In this document: piece after piece, positions 1 through 7,614 of the stretch | How the letters are laid out: each line of letters starts with the position of its first letter | Numbering within the stretch: the first letter of the stretch is position 1 | DNA from: JBCCSZ01 sp039199225 | GTDB lineage: Bacteria; Bacteroidota; Bacteroidia; Chitinophagales; Saprospiraceae | DNA: 12,559 nucleotides | Reading direction: 5' to 3' | Assembly (NCBI GenBank): GCA_039199225.1 | Contig: JBCCSZ010000238.1 | Location: 1 to 12,559 of the forward strand | Program-made: the position numbers and the translations under genes | The notes under the pieces: model-generated | Told to the model about the DNA's origin: nothing | The model's database searches: none | What the model saw: the letters and a program-made list of their open reading frames with translations, nothing else

Positions 1-56
1 GATGAACTGATAATGTACATGGAAGCTTATGTATTAACCCAATAACTGCGATCTGC

Positions 57-1691
57 CTACATTGTTAATCGCACAAACCCTTTTTTGTTTCCTCCTCTTT
101 CAGCAGGATAGAAAAAATAACGCTTGTCATCTGTAAATTGAGATTCAGGAAGATGCTTGAAAAAATCCATTAAGAAATGTGTATTAAAGCCATACTTCAT
201 AGTGACCATGAGGCTATTGATGCGGGGCGATCCTTCCTGGGCTTTCAAAAAATCCGCTGTTACATTACCATCTTCATCAATGACACCTTGAGCAAATCCA
301 CCACCTCCATCTATTTTCCAGAGATGAGGCAAAATAAAGGATACCTTGTTGCCGTCGGCTCTTGTTGCAAGAGGCGTGAATAGATAGATATCAGATTTTC
401 TTGGCACATCGTACAATGCGCCAGAAAAAGTCAGTTTACCCTCTGAAGAAATATTCAGATATATCACAGCCCGCGCTTTAGTATCCGTCATACTCCCGTT
501 TGGATCCCGGTTTGTATGGTTTGGCGCAAACACCTGCAGCACCGAATGATCATAGCCATAAAATACCAGTAGTGAGCCATCCTTTTTCCAAACGATGTTG
601 CTTGGCTGAATGCCTCCTTTGAGGGTTTTATTAAGCTTTTTTGTTCCCATGGCTTCCTTGATTTTATCAAGCAAAGTAGCAGAGAAAGGAATTTTGGTGG
701 TTTGGACACCCTCAGTATCGGCTAAGTTGATACGCGTGATATAGGTACCGCCACCATCTTTCGTATAATACATTCCAGCTATGGCAAACTCTCCCTTTTC
801 TACATTAAATGAACTGTACTGTTTGGTAGAGCCCTTTTCATCATTGTAGACCTCCGACTGACCCTTTCCAAAGCAATACAGCCCAGGGGCAGCAACAGTC
901 GATGCATCGATGTCCACAGTTTCAATTCGATGCGACATTTTGTCTTTTGCTCTATCGTAGGTCGATATACTGACGTAGGAGCGGGATGGCGATGCTTCCT
1001 TATCCGGATAAGATCGACCGATCATGCTAAGGTTTCCATCATTGTCAATATCAAAGAACTTATAAGACACTGAGATGGACTGACCATCCTTGTCCAATTG
1101 CAGTGGAACATCTTTTTCATAGACCACATTGAGCTGATCATCCAAAACCAGAACAACCAATTTGTCCTCAAAGGCATAGCTGTAGTCGATCATGGTGTAG
1201 GCTCTGTTGGGCGACTGTCGAATGGATTGATTGATTTTGTAAACACTATAGCCCGTAAATTTCGCCCTTCTTTCCTGCATTTTCTTGGGCATTTCAGAGG
1301 TATGGTCCAGCAGTGCGACCCGCTCTGTCACATCTCCACCTTTCAGCTTTCGATAACAAAGCCCAGCAGCTTTTGACTTTTTCGTAGGGCCGAACCGGCT
1401 GAATATGACCCAGGAGTCACCAATTTTAAATGGCAGACTATGCGCCGTTTTCTTACCCAGCTTCTTGAGATCGTATTTGTAGATGAGTTCGGACGCCAGG
1501 CTTTTCTTATTCACCTTTATAAAGGACACATTATTGGCCAACAGATAATGGTATTGTTCATCATCGCCCGCATGTGCCAATGAGCCAGGGGCAATTTTCT
1601 TTTGCTTTATCCAATCGACACTTTGCGCTTGTAAACCATAGAAAGCATTGCAAAAAAATAGGGAAAGTATACACAGGTACTTCAATTTCAT
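57..1691 (-). CDS. Secreted protein of unknown function, 544 aa
   Basis: I do not recognise this family. The protein starts with a clear Sec signal peptide (residues 1-23: basic MKLK, a hydrophobic core, then QAQ), so it is probably exported to the periplasm or outside. The rest is soluble, with no further membrane segment. It is rich in short beta-strand patterns and several Asp/Gly turns such as DIDNDGN (about residue 215) and DEDGN (about residue 473), which suggests an all-beta, possibly propeller-like fold; that is inference from pattern only. No catalytic motif, lipobox or C-terminal sorting domain was seen. It ends in a TAG stop. The gene is transcribed away from the peroxidase gene, from a good -7 element 43 bases upstream of its start. 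It lacks the shared operator box of its neighbours, so it is probably not part of their regulon. The start is supported by the signal peptide. Confidence 0.85.
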   Translation of the reverse strand: MKLKYLCILSLFFCNAFYGLQAQSVDWIKQKKIAPGSLAHAGDDEQYHYLLANNVSFIKVNKKSLASELIYKYDLKKLGKKTAHSLPFKIGDSWVIFSRFGPTKKSKAAGLCYRKLKGGDVTERVALLDHTSEMPKKMQERRAKFTGYSVYKINQSIRQSPNRAYTMIDYSYAFEDKLVVLVLDDQLNVVYEKDVPLQLDKDGQSISVSYKFFDIDNDGNLSMIGRSYPDKEASPSRSYVSISTYDRAKDKMSHRIETVDIDASTVAAPGLYCFGKGQSEVYNDEKGSTKQYSSFNVEKGEFAIAGMYYTKDGGGTYITRINLADTEGVQTTKIPFSATLLDKIKEAMGTKKLNKTLKGGIQPSNIVWKKDGSLLVFYGYDHSVLQVFAPNHTNRDPNGSMTDTKARAVIYLNISSEGKLTFSGALYDVPRKSDIYLFTPLATRADGNKVSFILPHLWKIDGGGGFAQGVIDEDGNVTADFLKAQEGSPRINSLMVTMKYGFNTHFLMDFFKHLPESQFTDDKRYFFYPAERGGNKKGFVRLTM

Positions 1692-1931
1692 AGCAAGAAT
1701 GTATTTGTTGACAAAAAATAAAAAACTCCATTACAAAAGTAGCTCCAACTTAAACGCACTAGAACCAATAGCTGGTATTGCGGGATAGACCAAATTCTCG
1801 TGACTTATTAAGGTCTACAACTCGCCACTGATTAAGCCCATTGCTGTAGTATAAAAAAATACGCCCCGTTTGGTTCAAAAAAACACAATATACTGATTAT
1901 CAATTACTTAAACATAAAACTGCATCAATAA
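1692..1931. other. Left part of the divergent intergenic region
   Basis: This AT-rich stretch separates the two divergent genes. Apart from the minus-strand promoter at 1734-1741, I see only a 6-base inverted repeat (TAGACC 1786-1791 with GGTCTA 1812-1817) and no reading frame that looks coding. No function is assigned. Confidence 0.5.
1734..1741 (-). promoter_or_regulatory. -7 promoter element of the leftward secreted-protein gene
   Basis: Read on the minus strand this is TACTTTTG, a full match to the Bacteroidota -7 consensus TAnnTTTG. It would place the transcript start roughly 35 bases before the ATG at 1691. The nearest TTG that could serve as a -33 element (CAA on the plus strand, 1766-1768) is 24 bases further upstream, slightly long for this promoter class. 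There is no copy of the TCCACCTTT box at the matching distance. Confidence 0.5.
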
Positions 1932-1988
1932 TCCACCTCTGCGTATCATATCTCCACCTTTGAATGACAAATCTCCACCTTTCTGAAC
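1932..1988 (+). promoter_or_regulatory. Three-copy operator, 21-base period, upstream of the peroxidase gene
   Basis: Three direct repeats lie here: TCCACCTCT at 1932-1940, TCCACCTTT at 1953-1961 and TCCACCTTT at 1974-1982. Their first bases are exactly 21 apart each time, so all would face the same side of the DNA. The last copy extends to TCCACCTTTCTGAAC, closely matching the single box before the propeller kinase gene. AraC-family proteins are known to bind direct half-sites two helical turns apart (AraC at araI1/I2, 21 bp), and an AraC-type regulator is encoded in this window (9955-11925). That it binds here is inference. Confidence 0.75.
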
Positions 1989-2020
1989 AAATAGTGAGAA
2001 ACGGCCAAGGAGGCTTACTG

Positions 2021-2028
2021 CATATTTG
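2021..2028 (+). promoter_or_regulatory. -7 promoter element of the peroxidase gene
   Basis: CATATTTG matches TAnnTTTG except for its first base. It starts exactly 47 bases after the first base of the last operator repeat (1974), the same spacing as before two other genes in the window. No good -33 TTG is seen, as expected for an activator-dependent promoter. The transcript would start around 2035, leaving a leader of about 60 bases that is A/C-rich with no strong Shine-Dalgarno site. Confidence 0.6.
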
Positions 2029-2095
2029 TAATAACAGAACACAACGACAAACATCCAACAGGAACAACCCCATTGTATCTCCAAAAAGCTAGAAG

Positions 2096-3442
2096 ATGAA
2101 TCCTCCTAAAATTTTTTTCATACTAAGTCTGGTGTTGTGCTTCAGTGCTTGTAAGAAAGACGAATCAACGGAGTCGAGACTAGACAGCGAATTGACAGAA
2201 GCCTTGGAAGCTGCTGCAAACGGGCAAGGACTCAGTTTTTTCAGCCTACCGGCCAGCAATGATTTCGCCAATATTCCACAGGACCCAAAAAACCCTCTGA
2301 CAGCTCAAAAAGTCGCGCTGGGCCAGCAGTTGTACCACGAAACGGGATTGGCACTGTCTCCCCGGATGGCAATCGGGCAAGGTACGTTTTCCTGTGCTTC
2401 TTGTCATTTCGCATCCGCAGGATTTCAAGCTGGGCGGCATCAGGGAATCAGCGACGGTGGCGTCGGATTCGGCGTCAACGGCGAAGGCCGGAGGCCACAC
2501 CAGCTTTATCCTGAAGATAGTCTGGACGTACAGCCCATCCGAACACCGAGTACCTTAAATACCGCCTATCAGGAATTGATGCTTTGGAACGGACAGTTCG
2601 GAGCAGGCGGTGCCAATGTCGGAACGGAATATGCCTGGACGCCCGGTACGCCCATCGCCACCAACCAGCTCGGGTATGAGGGGCTGGAAATACAGGCCAT
2701 CGCCGGCTTGGGTGTTCATCGCCTGAAGGTCGACGAGACCATCCTGGAAGACTTGGGCTACAAGGCGGCCTTCGATGAGGTCTTCGCAGATATTGAGCCC
2801 ACCAAGCGCTACTCTGCCGAATTTGCCGGACTGGCCATTGCAGCCTACGAAAGGACATTGCTCGCCAACCAAGCCCCATTTCAGCAGTGGTTGAAAGGCG
2901 ACCAAGATGCCATGAGCGACGCGGAAAAAAGGGGGGCCGTGCTGTTCTTCAAAGATGCTCAATGCACCACTTGCCACACCGGCCCGGCCCTCAGTTCGAT
3001 GGAATTTTATGCCTTGGGTATGAAGGACCTATTTGCTACACCAGAAGAAAGCTTCGGAGCTCATTCCGACTCAGGCGCCAATCTCGGGCGGGGTGGCTTT
3101 ACGGGAAACACTAGCGAGAACTACAAATTCAAAGTCCCGCAACTGTACAACATGAGCAACTCTCTTTTCCTAGGGCATGGCAGCAGTTTCCGCAGCATCC
3201 GAGAGGTGGTTGAGTACAAAAATGCGGCAATATCCGAAAATGAGGTGGTTCCCACAGAGCAACTGGCCGATGGGTTTCAACCTTTAATGCTCGATGAGCA
3301 AGAAATATCAGACATCACAGCCTTTTTAAGTACCGCTTTGAACGATCAGAATCTGAGTCGCTACCAGCCCTCAAGCGTCAACTCCGGGAATTGCTTCCCC
3401 AACAATGACGACATCTCCAAAGTAGACTTAGGCTGCAATTAA
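2096..3442 (+). CDS. Di-haem cytochrome c peroxidase / MauG-type lipoprotein
   Basis: The protein belongs to the CcpA/MauG di-haem family, whose members typically reduce hydrogen peroxide with electrons from small c-type cytochromes or quinols, or oxidise protein substrates. There are two haem-attachment motifs, CASCH (residues 100-104) and CTTCH (290-294). Other family landmarks are the RTPSTLNTAY stretch (149-158), an AYERTLL helix (250-256) and FKVPQLYNMS...GHGSSF (345-365) before the C-terminal helix. The N-terminus has a lipoprotein signal ending FSAC (Cys19), so the mature protein is probably membrane-anchored outside the cytoplasm. The total of 448 aa is within the usual family range. 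Two cysteines near the C-terminus (433, 447) could form a disulfide. Three phased operator repeats precede it. It is the only metabolic gene with this operator here, which makes it a plausible target of the neighbouring signalling genes. The in vivo substrate cannot be told from sequence. Confidence 0.9.
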   Translation: MNPPKIFFILSLVLCFSACKKDESTESRLDSELTEALEAAANGQGLSFFSLPASNDFANIPQDPKNPLTAQKVALGQQLYHETGLALSPRMAIGQGTFSCASCHFASAGFQAGRHQGISDGGVGFGVNGEGRRPHQLYPEDSLDVQPIRTPSTLNTAYQELMLWNGQFGAGGANVGTEYAWTPGTPIATNQLGYEGLEIQAIAGLGVHRLKVDETILEDLGYKAAFDEVFADIEPTKRYSAEFAGLAIAAYERTLLANQAPFQQWLKGDQDAMSDAEKRGAVLFFKDAQCTTCHTGPALSSMEFYALGMKDLFATPEESFGAHSDSGANLGRGGFTGNTSENYKFKVPQLYNMSNSLFLGHGSSFRSIREVVEYKNAAISENEVVPTEQLADGFQPLMLDEQEISDITAFLSTALNDQNLSRYQPSSVNSGNCFPNNDDISKVDLGCN

Positions 3443-3465
3443 GAATCCACAAGTTGTGATGAGTG

Positions 3466-3499
3466 ATAGGCTTTTAGATAAGACAAATAACTAGCCTAT
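3466..3499. repeat. Short inverted repeat after the peroxidase gene
   Basis: ATAGGCT (3466-3472) and AGCCTAT (3493-3499) are perfect 7-base inverted arms separated by 20 AT-rich bases. No T-run follows, so it is not a typical intrinsic terminator. It could be an mRNA 3'-end hairpin or chance. Confidence 0.3.
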
Positions 3500-3801
3500 G
3501 GCTCAACGGGACTCACGACTTACATTGAACATATACGATCCTTTACTTTAAAATACAATAGAGAATCTTCTTTACAACTGCATCCTTTGTCAAAGGACGA
3601 AGGCTGCAGTTTTTTAAAAAATCAATTCGGTCTAAAGGACACTCAACAAGCCAATGAGCTCAACGCTTTAGACCTACTACATAAATACAAAGAGGAGTGT
3701 TGATAGAATCAGATGGGTTTATGGTTTTCGAACAACACCTATCATATCGACCATTAAATGGAGAGGATTCAGGCAGGAAGAAGTTTTCAGATCACTTTTA
3801 A
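3491..3801 (+). pseudogene. Possible decayed coding remnant (two overlapping frames, no start)
   Basis: One frame is open from 3491 to a TGA at 3701-3703 (70 codons) but has no ATG. Its translation looks protein-like near the end, with an amphipathic helix-like run around NELNALDLLHKYKEE. A second frame, shifted and open from 3685 to a TAA at 3799-3801, continues with GVLIESDGFMVFEQHL and contains an ATG at 3721 (26 codons). Joined by one frameshift near 3690 they would give roughly 105 codons. I recognise no family. The upstream half overlaps a good terminator hairpin, which argues against coding. This may be a gene relic or chance open sequence. Confidence 0.2.
3576..3615 (+). terminator. 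Probable intrinsic terminator of the peroxidase gene
   Basis: Bases 3576-3587 pair with 3600-3611 at 11 of 12 positions (one T/C mismatch), with a 12-base loop, and the stem runs into a tract of six T (3610-3615). A competing hairpin is possible inside it: TCCTTT (3583-3588) with AAAGGA (3592-3597). It lies about 130 bases after the stop codon. The T tract is on the plus-strand side only, so it acts on rightward transcription if real. It overlaps a coding-like open frame (3491-3703), and the two readings compete. Confidence 0.55.
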
Positions 3802-3846
3802 GGCTTGGAAAACCAGGTCTGAAACAGCTTCTCCTGCCTCTTTTTC
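3771..3846 (+). terminator. Long structured hairpin with T-run, terminator-like
   Basis: AGGCAGGA (3771-3778) pairs with TCCTGCCT (3832-3839). After one bulged A, GAAG (3780-3783) pairs with CTTC (3828-3831). Inside, TTTCAGA (3785-3791) pairs with TCTGAAA (3818-3824), and a further small hairpin with an AAAA loop (about 3803-3816) can cap the structure. The stem is followed by CTTTTTC (3840-3846). It would insulate the propeller-kinase promoter, which begins about 20 bases later, from upstream transcription. A structured small RNA is an alternative. Confidence 0.5.
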
Positions 3847-3864
3847 AAACCCTTGGACCATAAA

Positions 3865-3880
3865 TCCACCTTTTTGAACC
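3865..3880 (+). promoter_or_regulatory. Operator box upstream of the propeller kinase gene
   Basis: TCCACCTTTTTGAACC matches the box at 1974 before the peroxidase gene at 14 of the first 15 positions. A weaker copy, TCATCCTTT, starts exactly 21 bases later (3886-3894). Exactly 21 bases earlier (3844-3859) there is a half match in which only the TTGGACC end resembles the box. If the local AraC-type regulator binds here, the sensor kinase gene would be under feedback control; that is inference. Confidence 0.6.
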
Positions 3881-3911
3881 AAAAGTCATCCTTTCCTCCA
3901 TCCTTTTCCTC

Positions 3912-3919
3912 CATCTTTA
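3912..3919 (+). promoter_or_regulatory. -7-like element of the propeller kinase gene
   Basis: CATCTTTA differs from the CATCTTTG before the receiver gene only in its last base. It begins exactly 47 bases after the first base of the operator box at 3865. The match to TAnnTTTG is imperfect at both ends, so the element is called mainly on shared geometry. It implies a transcript start near 3926 and a leader of about 215 bases. Confidence 0.4.
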
Positions 3920-3997
3920 TTACGAAGTTGTTTCGAGCTGCACACCCTAGTTCTACAGATCAAAGGCGCAACTTGGACGACAACTGGTAAACGCAGT

Positions 3998-4019
3998 ACC
4001 GACCGACCAACCAACCAAA
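3998..4019 (+). repeat. Short tetranucleotide tract in the kinase leader
   Basis: An ACC is followed by GACC, GACC, AACC, AACC and AAAC, a run of four-base units with small variations, inside the presumed 5' leader of the propeller kinase gene. Too few and too imperfect to claim phase variation. Confidence 0.35.
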
Positions 4020-4028
4020 CAGATAAAC

Positions 4029-4097
4029 ATGACAAGTTGTGCTTTCAATGTTACTGTTTGTGGGTCTGGTGCATGGCCATTGTGGACTTCGCAGTAA
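4029..4097 (+). CDS. Possible 22-codon upstream reading frame in the kinase leader
   Basis: An ATG in an A-rich context (AGATAAACATG) opens a 22-codon frame ending in TAA at 4095-4097, 43 bases before the kinase start at 4141. The peptide begins MTSCAFNVTVC and has no recognised function. It could be a leader peptide affecting translation of the kinase, or chance. Confidence 0.2.
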   Translation: MTSCAFNVTVCGSGAWPLWTSQ

Positions 4098-4140
4098 ATT
4101 GTATGACAGAATCTCTATCATTGAAGTACAACTGCAGGGA

Positions 4141-7100
4141 ATGAAAAACAACCTGCACATACACCTTTGTTTTGTCCTGGTACTACTCTGCATCAGACCC
4201 ACTGTACTTTTGGCCCAACGGTTTGATCTTCCGCAGAGTTTTGAATTCTATTCCAACAGCAATGGACTGTCGCAGGGAATGATCAATGCCATGTGTCAAG
4301 ATCGCGAAGGGTTTTTATGGGTCGGAACCAAAGATGGGCTCAATCGTTTTGATGGCTATCAGTTTAAAGTCTTTCGACACGATCCATTTGATTCCACCAG
4401 TATTTCAAACAATTTTATCACGGCTATTTTTCAAGATCATAAAGGCTACCTCTGGATTGGAACGGAGGAGGGTCTCAATCGATTCGATCCCCAAATGGAA
4501 GAATTTGTCCGCATGAAACATTCTCCGAATCAAGCTCAAAGTATAAGTTCCAACCGCATTCTCTACATAGATGAAAATGCGGCAACACAGTCTATCTGGG
4601 TAGCAACCGACAATGGCCTCAACCGCTTGTCTTCTTCCTCAGACCGTTCAAACACCTCCTACGATATTCGACGCTTTTACCAACAGACCAATCTGCTTTC
4701 AGATAGCCACATCCGGCACATCGCTTTCGATACACCTGGCAATCTATGGGTATCGACTGCCTTGGGGCTGCACCGCATTGCACAGGAAGAGCTGATGAAC
4801 GACCAACCCAATGTTCAACACATCCCAACAACTAGCGATAGTACGGGACTCCCTTCCGTCCAATATTGCCACATGAACAGGGACGCCAATGGCAATTTCT
4901 GGATCGGAACCGAAAAGTCTCTTTCCCGACTGCTCGACCGACCATCCGGGCCACCTACATTCGAACACAGTTTCTACGGCCATGAGGAAAGGATCAGCAT
5001 TCGAAATATGACAATGGACCAATCGGGCAATATTTGGATAACGCGCAATGAAGCCATAGGGCTCATTTACAAACCAGCTGAAAAGACATTTACTCCCTTC
5101 GATGAGCGCTTTGGCAATCGGTCGAGTGCGCTCTACTACATCACCTCTGTTTTCTGCGATCGCAACAACAACATCTGGTTGGGAACATCCGGCTATGGGC
5201 TTTACAAATACAACCTACAGAAAGATCAATTCCGGGTCATCACCAAAAGCAACAGCTCTGATCCCGATTTGCCATCTTCCTATGTTTCTCAGTTCTGCCC
5301 CATCCCCTCTAAGGGGGAGGTTCTGGTCGATATGAGTGGTACACATTCTTACGATCCGCAAAGTCGAACCTTGGTTTATGACAAGCGGCCTTTCACCAAT
5401 CAGGAGGGCATCGAGTATGTGCCACTGTCTGAAAGTTTTGCCTTGATTCACCACATCGAGGAAAAAATCTATGATTACTACAATCTGGAAACCGGAGAGT
5501 CCGCGCAAATCAAAAAGTCTCTCAATCGAGCCTTACAAATCCAAAGTTCTTTCGTCGATAAAGATGGTCGGGTTTGTTTTGTCGAGTTGGAACACGAAGA
5601 CATTTTCGATAGAGGACGCTACTTTTACAATACCTGGGACCCGAATAGCCAAGAGATCAAGGAGTTTGAAATACAACTCCCAGACGATATATACCTATCC
5701 CGCCACTTCGGCAAGGGTCATCAAGCGTTGGATGGCTTGGTGTGGTTTCCCAATCCTGCTGGCTTGATTCAAATAGACCCGGCCAAGCAAAAATGCGATA
5801 TCTATCGCTACAACCCACGAAAGTCCAACAGCTTGAGCCAAAACCATGTCAAGGTCGTCTGTGCCGATCCCATTCTGCCGCGCCGATTCCTATGGGTCGG
5901 CACCAACGGAGGGGGGATCAATCGCTTGAACCTGAAAGAACATACCTTCATCCACTATCGCAAAAGGGATGGCTTACCAAATAATGTCATTTACGGCATA
6001 CTGCCCGATAAAAACGGACACTTGTGGCTCAGCACCAACATGGGACTGTCAAAGATGAACCTCAATGCTGCACGCAGAGCGACACACTTTCAAAACTTTG
6101 ACACCAGCGATGGTTTGCCCGGCAACGAATTCAACACGGGTGCTTTTTATAAATCCTCTGAAGGCGACCTCTATTTTGGTGGCGTTAATGGCTTCATCCA
6201 TTTCCATCCCGACAGTCTGAAGGTACAGTCTTCAAATGGTAAGATCGTTTTGACAGATTTTCAGATCAATTACAAATCCATTTCTCATAAAAGCCCCAAC
6301 AGCCCGCTCAAGCAGAGCATTACCTATGTGGATCGGGTCCAGCTCGACTATTGGCAAAATGCCATTGCTATGGAGTTCGCCTCCCTTGATCTGTCCAATA
6401 CTTCCAAGCAGCGCTTCATCGCTAAATTGGAAAACTTCGAATCCGATTGGACCCCCTTACGGGACGACCATCGGGTGGTGTATACCAATCTGAGTCCTGG
6501 CGAATATACTCTTCGGGTAAAGGCAAGCGATGGCAATGGCGATTGGCAGGCAGAAGAACTTCGCCTCGACATAGACATCCGCTATCCCTGGTGGCGCAGC
6601 AATTGGGCCTACACCTTGTATACGCTGCTGTTTTTGGGCATTTTTTGGACGATTCGCCGCTTCCGTTCCATCCGTCACCGCTTGCAGCAGGAGGCCATCA
6701 TAGAGCGGGCGCGCGCAGAGGAAAAGCTCCGACAGGCCAGTAAGCTGGAAAAGGCGTACCAAGAACTGAAGGAAAAAAACGACGAGATCATTTCGGCCCA
6801 GCAGCAGTTGATTCGACAGGATAAGTTGGCAACCCTCGGGCAGTTAATCGCTGGCATCGTCCACGAAATTAAAAACCCACTCAACTTTGTCAACAACTTC
6901 TCCGATGTGTCTGTAGAATTGACCGATGAGTTGTGTGAAGAATTGGCAAAGCTTCAGGCACACATTCCAGCCCAGGGATACCAAAATCTAAGCGTCATTA
7001 TCAGCGACATCCGCCAAAATGCTCAGGACATTCGCGGCAATGGCATCCGAGCAAATAACATCATCCACAGCATGATGGATCACGCCCGTGGTGCAGAGGA

Positions 7101-7614
7101 TCACATGCGCTCGGTTGACATCAACCATTTGTTAGATGAAAATGTCAAACTGGCTTACCATGGCTACCGGGCCATCCACCACACATTTAACATTACAATC
7201 GATAAGGAGTATGCAGAAATGTTGCCCTCTGTTCCGGCCTTTCCATCGGATTTGGGGCGGGTGCTGCTCAACATACTGAACAACGCCTGTTTTGCGGTCC
7301 ACCAAAAACAGCTGGCCCAGAGCAATGGCTTTGTTCCGACCTTAAAACTGTCAACGCATCTGGTGGGGAAAGACCAAATTTGCATCCGCATCCGCGACAA
7401 TGGCATAGGCATTTCTGCTGACATACGAGCACAAATATTCAAACCATTCTTCACGACTAAGCCCTCGGGCAAAGGCAATACCGGGCTGGGTTTGTCCATC
7501 AGCCGGGATATTATCGAGCAAAAACACCATGGGCGTTTACTTGTAGACACTATTGCAGGGGAATTTACAGAGTTCCAGATTTACTTACCACAGCAAAAAA
7601 TCGGTACATCTTGA
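4141..7614 (+). CDS. Sensor histidine kinase with Reg_prop beta-propeller and Y_Y_Y domain
   Basis: This is a membrane sensor kinase of 1157 aa. The signal peptide is residues 1-26, ending VLLAQ. A Reg_prop beta-propeller follows, with many blades of the form G-x-LW-[IV]-GT-x-x-GL-x-RF: residues 42-75 including RFDGYQF, 91-116, about 136-163, 189-213, 250-264, 342-357, 583-597 and 626-640. A Y_Y_Y domain spans about 738-802 (ENFESDWTPL, LSPGEYTLRVKASDGNG). A membrane segment (about 821-839) and a charged coiled coil (about 846-893) lead to the kinase: H-box HEIKNPLNFVNNF with His908, N-box NILNNACFAV, G1 DNGIGI, F-box FKPFFTTKP and G2 GLGLSI. It ends there. Unlike classic Bacteroidota hybrid systems it has no receiver or AraC domain, so it needs a partner, plausibly the receivers at 9955-11925 or 12065-12439. 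An in-frame ATG at 4039 exists, but 4141 gives a cleaner signal peptide and has GGGA just upstream. Confidence 0.9.
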   Translation: MKNNLHIHLCFVLVLLCIRPTVLLAQRFDLPQSFEFYSNSNGLSQGMINAMCQDREGFLWVGTKDGLNRFDGYQFKVFRHDPFDSTSISNNFITAIFQDHKGYLWIGTEEGLNRFDPQMEEFVRMKHSPNQAQSISSNRILYIDENAATQSIWVATDNGLNRLSSSSDRSNTSYDIRRFYQQTNLLSDSHIRHIAFDTPGNLWVSTALGLHRIAQEELMNDQPNVQHIPTTSDSTGLPSVQYCHMNRDANGNFWIGTEKSLSRLLDRPSGPPTFEHSFYGHEERISIRNMTMDQSGNIWITRNEAIGLIYKPAEKTFTPFDERFGNRSSALYYITSVFCDRNNNIWLGTSGYGLYKYNLQKDQFRVITKSNSSDPDLPSSYVSQFCPIPSKGEVLVDMSGTHSYDPQSRTLVYDKRPFTNQEGIEYVPLSESFALIHHIEEKIYDYYNLETGESAQIKKSLNRALQIQSSFVDKDGRVCFVELEHEDIFDRGRYFYNTWDPNSQEIKEFEIQLPDDIYLSRHFGKGHQALDGLVWFPNPAGLIQIDPAKQKCDIYRYNPRKSNSLSQNHVKVVCADPILPRRFLWVGTNGGGINRLNLKEHTFIHYRKRDGLPNNVIYGILPDKNGHLWLSTNMGLSKMNLNAARRATHFQNFDTSDGLPGNEFNTGAFYKSSEGDLYFGGVNGFIHFHPDSLKVQSSNGKIVLTDFQINYKSISHKSPNSPLKQSITYVDRVQLDYWQNAIAMEFASLDLSNTSKQRFIAKLENFESDWTPLRDDHRVVYTNLSPGEYTLRVKASDGNGDWQAEELRLDIDIRYPWWRSNWAYTLYTLLFLGIFWTIRRFRSIRHRLQQEAIIERARAEEKLRQASKLEKAYQELKEKNDEIISAQQQLIRQDKLATLGQLIAGIVHEIKNPLNFVNNFSDVSVELTDELCEELAKLQAHIPAQGYQNLSVIISDIRQNAQDIRGNGIRANNIIHSMMDHARGAEDHMRSVDINHLLDENVKLAYHGYRAIHHTFNITIDKEYAEMLPSVPAFPSDLGRVLLNILNNACFAVHQKQLAQSNGFVPTLKLSTHLVGKDQICIRIRDNGIGISADIRAQIFKPFFTTKPSGKGNTGLGLSISRDIIEQKHHGRLLVDTIAGEFTEFQIYLPQQKIGTS

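Noticed and set aside
1335..1343. A perfect TCCACCTTT inside the leftward secreted-protein gene
   Set aside because: It lies within coding sequence, has no phased partner copies and no -7-like element 47 bases downstream, so it is taken as chance.
2246..2977. Open antisense frames across the peroxidase gene
   Set aside because: They are shadows of the GC-richer coding strand, with no start context or recognisable domains, and conflict with the clear haem protein.
3954..3961. TACAGATC as a -7 element 47 bases after a possible third box copy at 3907
   Set aside because: The match to TAnnTTTG is poor and the box copy at 3907 is weak; CATCTTTA at 3912 relative to the strong box at 3865 fits better.
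4039..4140. Upstream in-frame ATG extending the propeller kinase by 34 residues
   Set aside because: The extension does not resemble the family's N-terminus and would bury the clean signal peptide that begins at 4141.
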